Source: Patellaria atrata CBS 101060 (Eukaryota > Ascomycota > Dothideomycetes > Patellariales > Patellariaceae). Taken from it: 64,000 nt of DNA. The DNA is taken from positions 2,281,561-2,345,560 of the forward strand of contig MU006089.1 in assembly GCA_010093705.1 (NCBI GenBank). Direction: 5' to 3'. This document shows positions 47,144 to 60,366 of the stretch, piece by piece. Within the stretch, counting starts at the first letter, position 1, and every line of letters starts with the position of its first letter. Below the pieces are notes generated by a model. That model was not told the DNA's origin. It did no database searches and saw nothing but the letters and a program-made list of their open reading frames with translations. The position numbers and the translations under genes were made by a program.

Positions 47144-49040
47144 TTACGTCCCAAAGCTCTTTACGATCTGCGCGACCTTGTTTGCGAGGTCATCTGCCTC
47201 GCCTCTCGTCGCAGCCTCCGCGTATACTCGTACTGCATCCTCGGTTCCACTGGCTCTGGCAAAGCTGCGGCCAGCCTTGTACTTGCCGACCAACTCGTCG
47301 ATTCGTACCTGTGCGCCTTCGGGAGCCTCAAGCTTTCTCTCCGCATCTACGGCGCGGAAAATGTTGCGGTCTGCGACCTCGACCTTGACGAGCCTGTTCG
47401 GCAGATCCACATAGGTGTTATTCCACTCCTTCGGGCTCCAACTCTTATGAGCTAGGATTACCTCGACGAGGAGCAGATCGCTCAATGCATCACCGACGGT
47501 CTGATTGATGAGATCTGTGAGCGCCTGTAGAGTCTCCAGAGCGTCATGTTGAGCCGGGGATTGCGGCTCATGGGTTGCGATATGTTTTAGCGCTGCAGGA
47601 GAAAAGAGAACAGTGCCGTGACCGTTCGCTTCGAAATAGACACCGATGTCGAAGCGGGCAGCGGCATGGTGAAGGTGCTTCACGCCAGTTGCAGTGCAGA
47701 TTACAGGTAGCCCGAGGTTTTCAGTGATATACCTAGTGCTAGCACCGTTGGCGTAGGCAGTTTGTACGACACCGATCTTTAGCTTTTCCGATAGTCCGGA
47801 TTGACGTCCTAGATCTCCAAGGAAAGATGCTGCGAGTGTTGCGATCCGGTCACCGTCTAGGAGACAAAATTTGCTACTGCTGTCGATGAAATAGTAGATC
47901 AAACGATCCGCATCACCGTCCAGCGACGCACACCGTTCGAGAGTGGCTGCTTTCGAGGATGGAGGAGCACGCTGGTTTGTCTTTACGAAATCAGCACCAC
48001 ACTACAATATGATAATTAGCACTCTGTTATGAAAAGGAGCTTGAGGATACCATGTCCGGTTCGTACCTGCAGATTGAGGTTTTCAGGTTTGTGCACATCA
48101 TCATTGACGACTTTGATGGTCACTCCGCCTTCATCTCCGCTAGGAAGATATTTGATAAGCTCTCTAAGCTTCGGTCCGCCAACACCGTTGGCACAATCAA
48201 CAGTAATATTGCCTGTTGACTTCTTATGCTTCATTGCTTGTCTGAAAGCAGCACCCAATTTCTCATAGTATCCCTTTTCGCTAACCTCTCCATACTCTTG
48301 CTGGGTGCCTTTCGTATTGACGCAACGAACGAGATAGTGTAGTTGTGGGGTGGTCAGGATTTTGTAGTCGGTGAATTCAGTTCCTGTTGCTTCCAGAGCA
48401 TCAACTAAACACGCTACCAACCGAGAGCCTGAGGCCCTAGTGTCCCTCGCAAATATCACTTGTGCTTGGGTTTCCCCTTTAATCTTGAGGTCGGTCTCGA
48501 GCTTGTGGTACAGCCTAAGCAGGTCTTCATCGGAGGTGGCATTGGCGAGCGTCGTAGCATGAGCTTCCCAGGATGACTTCGGATGGTAAGTATAAGAATA
48601 GTAACCGACTGCGAGAACTTACTTCGAGCATTTCACCCTGTTACCCTCATTGTTAGCTGATTTGAGTTTCAAGATACCAGAAATGTGTAAGGTTTCACCA
48701 TTGGGTCTACGAGCTTCACGCCATTATCATTTGCAGGATTGTGACTCGCGGTAATCATAACACCAATCGTCTGCCCGTGAAGCTTCCTGGATCGCAGAGC
48801 AGCTAGTAGTCCCACTCGATATACCACAGAATCAAGCAGATTTCTAGATCCAATTAGTTACCAGAACTTCAAGGCTACGTTCATATCACACTAACGCTTT
48901 CATACGGAACTATAGAAACAGTTAGACTCTTTGGATTACTTAGAACTCATACTGCTTACCCCTGCCGTGCCATACTGAAAGATCTTCCCTGGATTAGGAT
49001 GTTTCGCAGACGCTTCTAATATCTTCTGATCTGAAGCCAT
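47144..49040 (-). CDS. AGM1: Phosphoacetylglucosamine mutase
   Basis: Converts N-acetylglucosamine-6-phosphate to the 1-phosphate, the step before UDP-GlcNAc, the donor for chitin, N-glycans and GPI anchors; cytosolic. Six exons (48960-49040, 48896-48909, 48699-48843, 48623-48637, 48067-48576, 47144-48001) give 540 residues, close to the 557 of yeast Pcm1. Exons 2 and 4 have only 14 and 15 bases, but each is required: the first supplies FRMK before the active-site helix, the second GEMLE before SSWEAHA. Catalytic serine Ser65 lies in ITASHNP; the metal loop DGDADR is in the last exon, the sugar-binding loop FEANGHGTV follows, and the phosphate-binding [12 protein letters not shown] is near the C-terminus. 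The gene is divergent from ATR, with 445 bases between starts. Confidence 0.95.
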
Positions 49041-49485
49041 GGTGATAATTGTACCTTAGAAGGTTGTAATGACCAGAAATATGATATTGACGCTGATGAA
49101 GGGAAAGTGATTGGTTTTTATGGTGGTGCTCAGATTGTGTCACAGCCGCCCCAGGCGCATGATCTCACAAACCTTGACCTGTTCCTGCGATAATTCTATT
49201 TTTAAACACCATTCTCGACAGGGCTGAGAAACAAACTTCATCAGCATCATCATCATCAGCTCATCAGGCCTCGGCTTTTCCATAACCAGAACTAGCCGTG
49301 GGGTTGATGAATTAGTTTCTTCCCATCACGTGAATTGGCATTTTTGCGTTTTCTTCAACGAACGCGCCGGGCGTCTTCCGATCCTGAACTTTGAACTTCA
49401 ATGTTAGGGTTACGGTCTCGAATGAAAATAATCAAGGAGTCCGAAGAATGATCCTCCGCAGACCTAGACAGTCTACTCCTCAGCT
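49041..49485. promoter_or_regulatory. Divergent promoter, AGM1 / ATR kinase
   Basis: 445 bases. Contains TCACGTGA at 49326-49333, an eight-base palindrome of the bHLH/Cbf1 E-box type, a CATCAT run near 49240-49256, and AACGCGCC at 49361-49368, similar to MBF/E2F-type cell-cycle boxes. The E-box is about 290 bases from the AGM1 start and 155 from the ATR start. Factor identity is inference. Confidence 0.45.
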
Positions 49486-52400
49486 ATGGCTCGAAGACCG
49501 GCCACAGCTACAGCCACGACATCTCAGCATCCAGCATCCAACAGGCCTATGAATGGTGATAATCCACCATCTACCATAGCAGCTCAGATCGTCAACAATC
49601 ACTCAAAGGCCTCGTCAAATCAAGAACCAAAGAACCGTGAACTTTTTGGTCAATTACTGAAAGGTTATTTAGCAGATGCCTCATCTGAAGAACCTAATGT
49701 TGAACTCAATTCGAAACTTATTTCAGTTGTAGCGGAGGCTGGTTTAAAGGCTCTTCTTAGAGCAGATCCCTTTGCTCAAGATTTATCGATTCCTCAAGCA
49801 TTGAACAGCCTTTCTGTGATTGAATTGACTATCAGACGAGATCCCCAGATCCTTCTATACCGTGAGAACGATGAAATCGGTAAATCCCCCAGACCACCGA
49901 CGATACTATGGTTACTTCCAAGGTTGATGTCACTGATTGGCCTTGATCATCTTGGAACTCTTCAATCAAATGTCGAGAGCTTGATACAGACATGTCTCGC
50001 CGTTGCAAGGCAGAAACTAGACAGCCAAAGCGAGCTTTCCATAAGAATCATGTATCAGGATTGTGTAGACAGTAGGTCCTCTCGTTCCAAGCGTAATATT
50101 GTTGATTATTAATCGAATCAGGCCTTGTAAACACGTGTAAAGCTAACGTGACCAACTCATCTGGTTATCCTTCTACCTTTCGAGCCCCATTTCCTCCTCC
50201 AGGGGCCATTTCAAAGTTTTGGCCTGAAACCGAGCATTTAGTCGCCATTCCTCATGATTGCCAGATCACGATCAAATCTGTAACTCAGGCGATGAGTATA
50301 GCCATTACATTGACGCAATCGATTATTAACTTAGATGGATCAGAAAATCAAACTAATTTCTTGAAGTTCAGCAATGGCAATATCTCGGCCTGGGTTGTTG
50401 ATTGTATTTCATCGCTTTGGATGGCGTTCAAATCGCAGTGTTCAGAGGATAAGGTCTCTGACGTTATCAATAATCTGCTCTTACAATTCCTACAGATCGT
50501 TAAGACCTTTTGCTTTCCAGATATCCGCCTTGCGAGCGACTACCGGTCATCGAATGTACATTCTGTGCTTCTTGTCGAGGTTATAGCAGACATGCTGGAG
50601 ATTAGCTCAGTCTCTACTCCTCCACCATCATTTCAGCTAGAATTAGCTAGATCCCTTCTGATTCTACGAAAGTACCATAAGTTGAAAACGCCGTATATAC
50701 ACTCCTTAGTGGACGAGCGGGTAGTTCCTGTCATATCGGATATATGTATGGATAGTGCTCGCTTTGATATTCTAAGTAAAGACCTGCAGGTATGCCGATT
50801 TTCAGTTTGAATATCAGATCTCAAACTAAGGTTTTTCAGATAGTTATTTGTACGTATGTGGACTTTGAACACGATAAACAGTTATGCTCAACTTCACTTT
50901 CCGCAATAAGGAGTATCAAACTCCAGCCAAATCAATTACTTGAAGACCAAACTCTTGCAAATATCTATGATGAATTACCCAAAACTAATTCCCAGGATTC
51001 GACATTTTTGATCAACGGACTCAAGAGGCAAAGAATCTCTTCGGGAAGGCAAAACCGTATTCCAGGAAATTCCTACAGATCACTCGTATCGAATATTGCG
51101 GCATCTTTAGGGTATTCTGAAAAGGAAGATTTGAATATGCTTCACCTTAATGCTCGGTAAGATGAATTTCGTCTAATTCACCTCTATCTAACTCTCTTAG
51201 CGATTCCTTCAAAGGGCTGTCAGAAACTCAGAGAAACTCCTTTCTTGAGAAGATTCAAATACTTGCTTGCTCTGGCGCTGGTACACTGCAACCTCCCTCT
51301 GAAGAAAGATATAGAAGCACAAGAGCGTTCTGCATAACGTGTGACAACATTCCTGATGATCTACCTCTTACTCGTAAAGTATGGGACAACCCACTACAGT
51401 CAAATGATCGAACAGAGCTGCTTTCGATCCTGGAACAGCTACTCGAAACTCCTGAGTTGCAACGATCAACGAAACCAAGAGTTTTAGCAGTCATTGCATT
51501 ACGCAGGATTCTGAACCACATATCGGATCCAGGAATTTTAAATCTAGCTAACTCATCAATTGGTCAATGGTGTCTTAAATCCATGCATAGTTCGTTGAGA
51601 GAGCTTCGGATTGCTGCTGCGTAAGTTCTACACGCCCAGTTAAATCGATTGCTAATGTTTATAATCTAGCCGCACAATTCCAGTCTTTCTCCAAGATTCA
51701 GTGCCGGAGGATACTAAGAAAAAGAACCGCATTCTAGCGCTAGAATATTTCAAGACATTGTCAGAACGGAAAGAAATGGCAGAGCAAGAGACTCTTATTA
51801 TAGCTTGGGGTGAAGCTGCACGGTAAGAGTAATATTTTGAGTTAAGATTACATACTGATATTTCCTTTGAAGTGTATGTGGAAATGACGAACTAAATATT
51901 ATACTCCTGCAACTAGTAGAGTATCTGGGTCATACCAATTCGATGCTTACTGGACTTGCTTATAATGAGGTAAGTCTTCAAGATCCTTAGAAACTTTCAG
52001 AAATTTATACAGTATAGTTATCCTCACTCGCCGAACATCTCCGTGTCACTCCTTTGGAGATGCTCCAGCCCTTTTGGCGAACAATTGGAATATCAGTACT
52101 TCGGGACCTCTTTAGCCGTCCGCAGAAGGCACAGCAACTCTCTGAACTTCTTGGAATGAGCGTAAACTCTCTCTTAGGAATCTCTCTTACAGATACACTT
52201 CCGTTACTTGTGTTGATGAAAAGAAAGGATGTCTTGAAAAGGATGGCCGCCGCTCGAGGACCAAAAGCTGAAATACAGGATGTATGCATGCAGCCTCGTC
52301 GTAATTTAGCTGCAATTTTGTCTTTACTACTGCTACAGCACTCTGCATCTACGGCTGAGCTTTGTGCTATGGAGACTCTTCGCGAGATAGCACCAGCTTT

Positions 52401-55400
52401 CTCTGAGACAGACTTGCCTACACTTGTCAAGCTCGAGCCTATCCTGATAGCTTGCGAGCTTTTGAAAGCATCTGCGGATGAAGATTCGTCGAAAAAACGT
52501 AGAGTAAGGTTCAAATTTTACACTTTTATGGCCTGTATTGACAGTTGTCTGTTCTAGGTGCATCAAGCTATTCATACATTGGCCGTATTGTCTGAGCGAA
52601 AAACTAACCATTCCAAATCTTCATCAAAGTCGGAAAAGCTACTAGCAGCTTTTTTTGAGAGCCATGTACTTGGTATCATGACATATTTCTCTGAGCTCAT
52701 TGATAGCTCTAGGGAAAAACAACCAGTTTCCGAGAGACTGAGGTGTCTAGGTGCTATTGAGGAGATGATCGGCCTAGCAAAGGGCCGTGTAGGTCCTGCG
52801 CTTCCTCAGGTAAGTAGAATATCGTTTTCGACATCCGGTCAGTTTCTGACCAGAAAAAGATTCGAGCATGCTTGCAATCTGCCCTAGAAGTAAATGAGCT
52901 TAGGGATAAATCATTCTCAACATGGTCTTCCTTGTTGGCGGCACTCGAAGAAGAAGATGTGGAGCTACTAGTAGACCATACGTTCTCTATAATCGCGAAA
53001 TATTGGAATCTTTTCAGTTCGAACACTCAGGAGAACGCTTACAATACCATTGAGCGGCTCCTCAAGACGCATGAAGCATTAGTCCAGGACAAAGTAGCTA
53101 CGATACCATCGCTATCTGGAATTCCAGTAATGGCGAAATTTGAGAGCGAACTTGTACGACTTAAATCGGTTTACGATATCGGAAAGCAATTCCAAGCTTT
53201 CGCTCGCCGATGTGATGATGAAAACGCAGTGGTGGTTCACCGGGCACTCCTGGAGCTCAAGGCTTTTCTAGAATCTCATCAAAGGTTCCTCCACGAATCA
53301 GCTATCAGCCAACAACCTAACCCTGGTATTGCGGAAGTTTGCAGGTCCTTGCTCGATGTTGCAATTCGATTTCCCGAAGAGTACGGGGATATCTCTTGTT
53401 TAAATGCACAATGCCTTGGTCTAATCGGAACATTGGACCCTAACAGGATCGAAACCGCTCGGGAGAAGCAAGAGATTATGGTATTATCAGATTTTGAGAA
53501 AGCGAATGAGGTCATTGACTTCGTTGCTTTCATACTTGAACACGTACTCGTCAAGTCTTTCCACTCCGCAAGCAATGCAAAAGCTCAGGGATTCCTAGCA
53601 TATGTCATGCAAGAACTACTCAAATTCTGCGGATACAATGAATTGATGACACACAGGACGCGATCATCTCAAGGAGATCCGGAACAAGGGAGATGGATAA
53701 GGATTCCAGAGTCGGTGAGAAATACGCTTACTCCCTTTTTAAGTTCCAAATATGTCATTACCAATCCTGGTACTGCACCGTTACAGAACTATCCTATATT
53801 TTCCCCAGGAATGCAACATGGGGTTTGGCTTCGAAGCTTTGCATTCGACCTACTACAACGTGGGAAGGGAGACAACGCTCGAATGATATTTCCAGTAATT
53901 TCAAGGGTCGTCAGAGGGCATGATTTGTCGGTAGCGAGCTTTATCTTACCATTTGTTGTACTCAATGTAATTTTAGGTGGTACTGAGAAAGAAGTCGAAG
54001 ACACAAGTCAAGAACTACTAACTGTGTTAAGACAAGAAGTTGGTGATAAAACAGGAGATGATGCGGAGAATCTCAAGCAATGCATTGAAGTGAGTGCCGA
54101 TCCATGAGATGTAGGCCTGATAACTGACAACTTTGTACAGAATGTATTCCAAGTCATTGATTATATGACAAAATGGCTTCAGGAAAAGAGACGCGCCCTC
54201 ACAGATGCCCGGATGATGGCATCGCGTACTGGAATCGCATTACCCGAATTTGAAGAAGTCCGAGACGTATCTCAAATTAGCAGTGTCGAACGGATAATAC
54301 ACCAGATTCCAGCAGAAACAATTGCAAACAGAGCCGTAGAATGCGGTTCGTATGCCCGGGCACTTCTCCATTGGGAGCAGTATATCCGTCAACAAGAGGC
54401 AAAGTCACAATCTACATATGATGACTCCGTTCATGACGAACTATATTCGCGGCTACAGCGAATTTATGAGTCCATTGATGAACCGGATGGCGTAGAAGGT
54501 ATCTCTATCTATTTGCATGTGCTTGATCCACTGCAGCAAGTCCGTCAGCGTGAGAATGCTGGGAGATGGACTGCCGCACAGAGTTGGTATGAACTCGAAC
54601 TAGCGGAAAGACCCAGTGATAGAAACCTTCAAATCAAACTGCTTCAGTGTCTGAAGGAATCAGGGCAGTACGGTACGATACCATAGTGCACTGATATAAT
54701 CTGTCATATGCTTATACCTTTTTCTAGATTCGTTACTCAACTGTCTCGAAAGCTTTCCCAAATCGGGCGATGCCTATCCAAGTATAGCTATTCCATATGG
54801 TGCAGAGGCAGCCTGGGTAACCGCAAAATGGTCTTCACTAGAGAAATTCTTAGCAAATACTCCAGAAGGACAGGGACAAGATTTCAACATCGGGATAGGC
54901 AACGCGCTCTTAGATCTTCGCGCGCGCGATAAGACAAAGTTCCTCAATACTGTGTCGACGCTTCGAGAATCGGTATCTAGGCGGCTGACTTCTTCAACAA
55001 CAGCCTCAATCAAGTCTAGTCACTTTGTTCTGCTTGAATTACACGCGCTTTACGAGCTTGAGGCCATCAGCGGCTATACAGACACTGTTCAGGAGAAGCG
55101 GCTGTTACTAGAAACCCTTGATCGACGGTTAGATGCTGTTGGTGCTTTCATGTCAGAGAAACAGTACCTACTCGGTATTAGGCGTGCAACTATGCAACTA
55201 TCAAGGTAGGAGATAGCAACGCTCTTTCTTTTCTCTAGTATTGATACTCATTTCTTAGTCTCGATTTTACCGATTTTGACATTGCGTCTGCGTGGTTGAC
55301 AAGCGCAAGACTGGCACGCAAAGCAAATTTCACAGGAACTGCTTTCAATGCAGTCCTGCATGCGGCGAAACTTGGTAATAACAACTCAAAGATCGAGCAC

Positions 55401-57494
55401 GCACGACTATTATGGAAAGACGGTCACCACCGGAAGGCAATCCAGACACTTGAAGGTGCTATCGCTATAGATGCATTTGTGCCGTCAGAATCCAATAAGA
55501 GTGTCGACGATGCAACAAATAGTCGTACCGCGGAGGATATAAACCATAGCCTGCTGACAGCTAGGGCCCATCTACTACTTGCTAAATGGCTGGACAGAGC
55601 CGGTCAATCCCAATCGGGCCAAGTTATTTCGAAGTATCAACATGCGGTTAAGGCTTATAGCAGATGGGATAAAGGACATTATTACCTTGGAAGACATTAC
55701 AACAAAATTCTTGAAGCTGAGAAGGTACTTCCACCGTCGAGACAAAGTGTTGCTTTTCTTTGTGGTGAAACCGCAAAACTTGTCGTGGAAAATTACACAC
55801 GATCGATGGGATTTGGCTCAAAATACTATTACCAGACTGTCCCAAAAGTCCTAACTCTTTGGTTGGATCTTGGTGCTGAAATTGTGGAACCGCCTTCGAG
55901 AAAAAATCCTCTGGAAGTAGAGATGGCGGAACAAAAGTCGAAGAATTTGGAGTACATTCATCGCTGCCAGAAGAAGTATCTCGACAGACTTCCGGCTTTT
56001 ATTTTCTATACCGCGTTCCCCCAGATCATCACCCGCATAAGTCATCCAAACCGGCAAGTGTGGGAAATATTGTCTCAACTTATTATCAAAATCGTTTCAC
56101 ATCATCCTCAACAAGCGTTATGGAGTCTTCTAGCCGTTGTCAAGTCAAGGGACGCTTTAAGAGCGAATAGGGGTCAGAATGTGCTCAGTCGAGTCAAAGA
56201 GATTTCAAAGAAGGGCCGCGCAGACGAAATAGATCTCAAACTCTTGATATCGCATGGAGAACGTCTCACCAAGCAACTCCTACAAGCCTGCGAAGTTGGT
56301 GTCGAAGCCAGAGTCGCCCACGTCAGTTTATCGCGGGACCTAGGTTTCAACCATAAGCTTGCACCTTGCAAGCTAGTTGTGCCTATTGAAGCAACGATGG
56401 TCGCTGCCCTCCCCTCAGTTCAAGGTTCACAGCATGTCAAGAAACACAACGCGTTCCCGCGGGGGATAATAACTATCGAGTCCGTTTCAGACGATGTGCT
56501 CGTTCTCAGCTCTCTTCAGCGGCCCCGCAAGATTGTCGTCCGCGGTTCAGACGGGAAGGAGTACGGCCTCCTCTGTAAACCTAAAGACGATCTCCGGAAG
56601 GACCAGCGTCTCATGGAATTTAACGGAATGATCAACCGCGCCCTACGTCGTGACGCCGAAGCGAGCAAGCGGCAGCTCTATATCAAGACGTATGGCGTGA
56701 CCCCGTTGAACGAAGAATGCGGCACCATTGAGTGGGTCGACAATCTCAAGCCCATCCGCGATATCCTGGTGAAAATCTACCGCGCGAAGAACATCACCAT
56801 CAACTTCGAGCACGTCCGCGTGCTGTTGACAGAAGCGTGCTCAGCGCCCAGCAAACACCACCTCTTCACCACCACCATCTTGAAGCAATTCCCGCCCGTG
56901 CTTCACGAGTGGTTCACCGAGTCCTTCCCCGACCCAGATCACTGGTTCGCCGCTCGACTGAGGTACACGAGATCCTGCGCCGTCATGTCCATCGTGGGCC
57001 ACATCCTCGGGCTCGGCGACCGCCACGGCGAAAACATCCTCCTCGAGGAAGGCTCGGGGGGGACCTTCCACGTGGACTTCAACTGCCTATTCGACAAGGG
57101 TCTCACGTTCGAGAAACCGGAACTCGTTCCCTTCAGGCTCACCCACAACATGGTCGACGCCATGGGTGCGACCGGGGTCGAAGGCCCCTGGAGGTCCAGC
57201 GCCGAGATCAGCCTGCGCATCTGCAGGGAGACGAGGGATACGCTCATGACGATTCTGGAGACGTTCGTGTATGATCCCACCACGGACTTTATCGGGCGCA
57301 AGAAGAAGACTGTCCCGGGCGTGCCGGAGACGCCGCAGGAGGTGCTGGAGGGCGTCGGGAGCAAGTTGCAGGGACTGCTGAGGGGGGAGAGCGTGCCGTT
57401 GAGCGTGGAGGGGTACGTGGAGGCGCTTTTGGGGATGGCGAGGGATGAAGGACGCCTTTGTAAGATGTATATTGGGTGGTGTGCTTTTTTCTAG
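49486..57494 (+). CDS. MEC1: ATR/Mec1 checkpoint kinase (PIKK)
   Basis: Nuclear kinase that, with its ATRIP/Ddc2 partner, senses RPA-coated single-stranded DNA and triggers the replication and DNA-damage checkpoint (UvsB in Aspergillus). Twelve exons join in phase to 2486 residues; introns are 50072-50121, 50790-50839, 51157-51200, 51621-51669, 51823-51872, 51970-52017, 52504-52557, 52810-52853, 54090-54140, 54673-54727 and 55206-55258. The N-terminal part is helical repeat; a UME-type segment follows the sixth intron (LSSLAEHLRVTPLEMLQPFW). The FAT domain covers about residues 1480-2020. The kinase domain (about 2110-2420) has HVKKHNAFPRG, the lysine of YGLLCKPKDD, the catalytic loop GLGDRHGENILLEE and activation segment HVDFNCLFDKG. 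The FATC end is LCKMYIGWCAFF. The last third of the final exon is sharply richer in G+C than the rest. Confidence 0.96.
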
Positions 57495-58578
57495 GGGAGG
57501 AGGATTTTCGATGTCATGAGTGTGGATTCGGCGTCGGTGATTTGGGAGTTGCATCTTCTTTTATAACTAGGTGATCAAATATGAAACTTGAATTATCAGT
57601 TGGAAACCTATTTCCTTAAATACACTTACCTTCTTCCTCTGTTCGAAATCCCATCTGCGCTAGGCATGCCACGGCGTTTTACTATCTTTTTGATTTCTTT
57701 TCTTTCGCTTTTCTCTTATTCATTACTTTAACTCTCTTTTCCTTTTTCCTCCTATCTATTTTGTCTTGCTTTTACACTATCGTTTCCTTCCCCTTTTCTC
57801 CGCGCGTTGCTTTGTTGAGATATCAGGCCAGATGTGAGTGTGAATGTGGATGCTGATCTTAGGGGTTGGAATATCAAGATATCGTTTCTCTTCTCTTTCA
57901 TTTATTACTCAATCTTTCTTCTCTCTTTCTTACTGTTTCGTCTTTCTTTTGCTCTGTGTGTATTTTCGTCTTTTGCGCGTTGATTTGTTTGTATATTGGG
58001 CTGGACATGAGAATGAGTGCTGATGATGATTATAAGATGTTGGGTGGTGTAACTGACTGGTAGGAATTTCGAATCGGGAGAGAATCAATGTGACAGGAGG
58101 GTGGCAAATACTGGCTCTTTGAAGAAGTTCATTTCCCAATCACGCGAATCGATGAAGGATAACCTAATCAAGTGAGTGAAAAGTCGAACAGATATTTCAA
58201 TCGGTAACTGAATTATGCGTTTGATTATTAAATATGTTATATTCCCAATCATCTAATACCAGGCGATCTAGAAAAGGAAGATCGAGTCGCGCTGAAGTCT
58301 ATCAACTGCTCATTTATGTCGAGTAGGCATGCAAAACATACCAGTAGCCAACAGGGCCACTCTAGAAATTTAGACAGACGTAAAGTTTTCCTCATCCATC
58401 CACAAAGTTTGCAACTCATGCAAATCAAGCCGAGTTATCGACAGAAAGTGAGATTCCTTACCCACCCCTAATCCATATTCCTTGTCATCTCTGCCCTATT
58501 CTGGTTGGGCTACCATTTATTGTCATCCATTCATCAACTATTGCCCCTATAACCCTCTTTTTGGGACACTAGGGGCAC
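57495..58578. other. Convergent 3' flanks with pyrimidine-rich DNA
   Basis: No gene. Strongly T/C-rich on the plus strand at 57670-57975 and carrying a diverged tandem duplication (see the repeat entry). The part 58080-58570 shows nothing distinct. Confidence 0.6.
57700..58030. repeat. Diverged tandem duplication, period about 173 bases
   Basis: Two consecutive blocks have the same order: a T/C-rich tract, GCGCGTTG (57802 and 57975), TTTGTT, a GGCCAGATGTGAG / GGCTGGACATGAG element and a GTGCTGAT-like end. By eye the aligned 3' parts are roughly 70% identical. Neither copy has a long open frame. Confidence 0.5.
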
Positions 58579-60188
58579 CTATGCCTTGATCTCGTACTTG
58601 CGCCTGAACATGTCATCGATGTTGGTCAAATAGTACGTGCCTGGAGTGATGGTCTCTACATCACCAATCGGGCTATAGTCCTTCTTGAGATGGGCCTTCT
58701 CACGGAGATTGCACATCTGGACTATACGTTAGCAACGATGTCGCGTGATTTTTTTTTTTTTTTTTCCAATCATGAACTCGTTAACATACCTCATCATAGA
58801 CTTCAGGTTGGACAGTTCTCCTAGAATCAAGTCTGTTGTGGAGATCCATGTTCTCGACGATCTCTTTTGTGCTGCCCTTGATCTTGAAGCTGAACATGGA
58901 GCTAGCGAGACCGCTACCATAGCTGAAGAGAGCGACACGCTTGCCTTGGAGATCATCTGAGTTCACATTCGCGAGTACACTGCAGAAGCTGGCATAAACA
59001 CTGGCGCTGTACATGTTTCCGCACATAGTGGGAACCTGGATGGAAGGCTGGACGCGTGCGTTGAATCGCTTCTTGGCGAGTGCCATGAAGGTCTTCTCCA
59101 CAGACTTGTCAGTGATGGATGCTACGTAGTCGAGATCCTTAAGCTCCGCTGGGACGTCAGCGAAAATAGGGTTGGAAGGGTTTTGGAGATAGTCATTGAA
59201 AAGGAGGCGCGCATAAGATTTTGCAACGAGCTTGCATGTTGGCGCGTGGAAAGCCATGTAATCGAACCTGTCAATAGGTGATTCGAGTTCGACATGACCG
59301 TTGGTAGCAGAACCGTTGAGCTGTTTCTTTAGGGTCTCCTCGCGGATGTTGTACGCCTTGTAGCAGGCGTCCACAGCTTCTGTGTAGCACCTGATAGAGA
59401 AATGGCCGTCGACATATGGGTACTCGCTAGTCAGATCTGGCTTGTAAAAGTCGTAGGCATGCTTGATGTAAGTGCCGCGTTGTCCCGGCTCAACAACAAT
59501 TGGCGCATCTGGTGTGATGAGCATGGCTACACAGCCAGCGCCACCGGTAGGACGAGCATTTCCCTTCTTGTACAGGGCAATGTCTCCGGCAATAACGATA
59601 GCGTTACGGCCGTCCCACGCTGAGGACTCCATCCAGTTGATTGAGTTGAACAGGGCATTGGTGCCTCCGTAGCAGGCATTGACCGTGTCCACACCCTCAA
59701 CATTGTAGTTGCCAGACTCTTCGAAGAGCTGCATCAAGACTGACTTGACAGATTTCGACTTGTCCAGCATTGTCTCGGTACCGACTTCAAGTCTACCAAT
59801 AGTCCTGGGGTCGATTGAATACTTCTTTAGAAGTGAGGATAGAGCTGTGAGGGAGAGAGAGTAGATGTCTGGAGTAGTTGTCAGGATTATGACCTGGAAA
59901 GTCCTCACGGCCCTCTCGTTGTGTATATACCTTCTCTGTCATCACAGAAACTCATCTTGGTCTGACCGAGGCCAATTGTGTACTTCCCCTGACTGACGCC
60001 ATCGAACTTTTCGAGCTCTGCTTGGTCGACGCACTGTAGATAACATGTCAGGTTGCTTGTAGAGACACTTTATGGGGACTTGGGCTAAGTGCCGTGTGCT
60101 CAGGTATCCAAGACAAGAACAGACATACCTGACTTGGGAAATATATTTCAATGGCGCTGATGCCAATGTTAGAAGGACGAGAAGCCAT
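58579..60188 (-). CDS. ERG13: Hydroxymethylglutaryl-CoA synthase
   Basis: Condenses acetyl-CoA with acetoacetyl-CoA to HMG-CoA, the entry to the mevalonate and ergosterol pathway; cytosolic. Four exons (60129-60188, 59931-60033, 58790-59868, 58579-58716) give 459 residues (yeast 491, human cytosolic about 520). The start is [20 protein letters not shown]. Catalytic residues are all visible: Glu86 in [14 protein letters not shown], nucleophile Cys120 in [13 protein letters not shown], and the histidine in [19 protein letters not shown]. Also seen are [31 protein letters not shown] and the glycine-rich end [15 protein letters not shown]. The final exon ([19 protein letters not shown] ... [18 protein letters not shown]) matches the C-terminal domain. 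The third intron (58717-58789) carries 17 consecutive A on the coding strand. A perfect palindrome lies about 180 bases upstream of the start. Confidence 0.96.
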
Positions 60189-60366
60189 TTTGAAGATGGT
60201 AGAGTGGTGAATGTACAGTTTTCCGGCGAGAGAGGATATTTAAGAGGAGTGGAACGAGGAGAGGGGCAAAGAGGAAATTGTTCGCCGCAACAGTGGTCGG
60301 TTTATGTAGTATTGGGTAGCTTGGATTGAACTGGGGGGCGGTCAAGAAGGGACCCTTGGTGATCTA

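Noticed and set aside
11470-60188. Thiolase and HMG-CoA synthase as parts of a mevalonate gene cluster
   Set aside because: They are about 46 kb apart with unrelated housekeeping genes between, and the thiolase is of the beta-oxidation type, not acetoacetyl-CoA thiolase.
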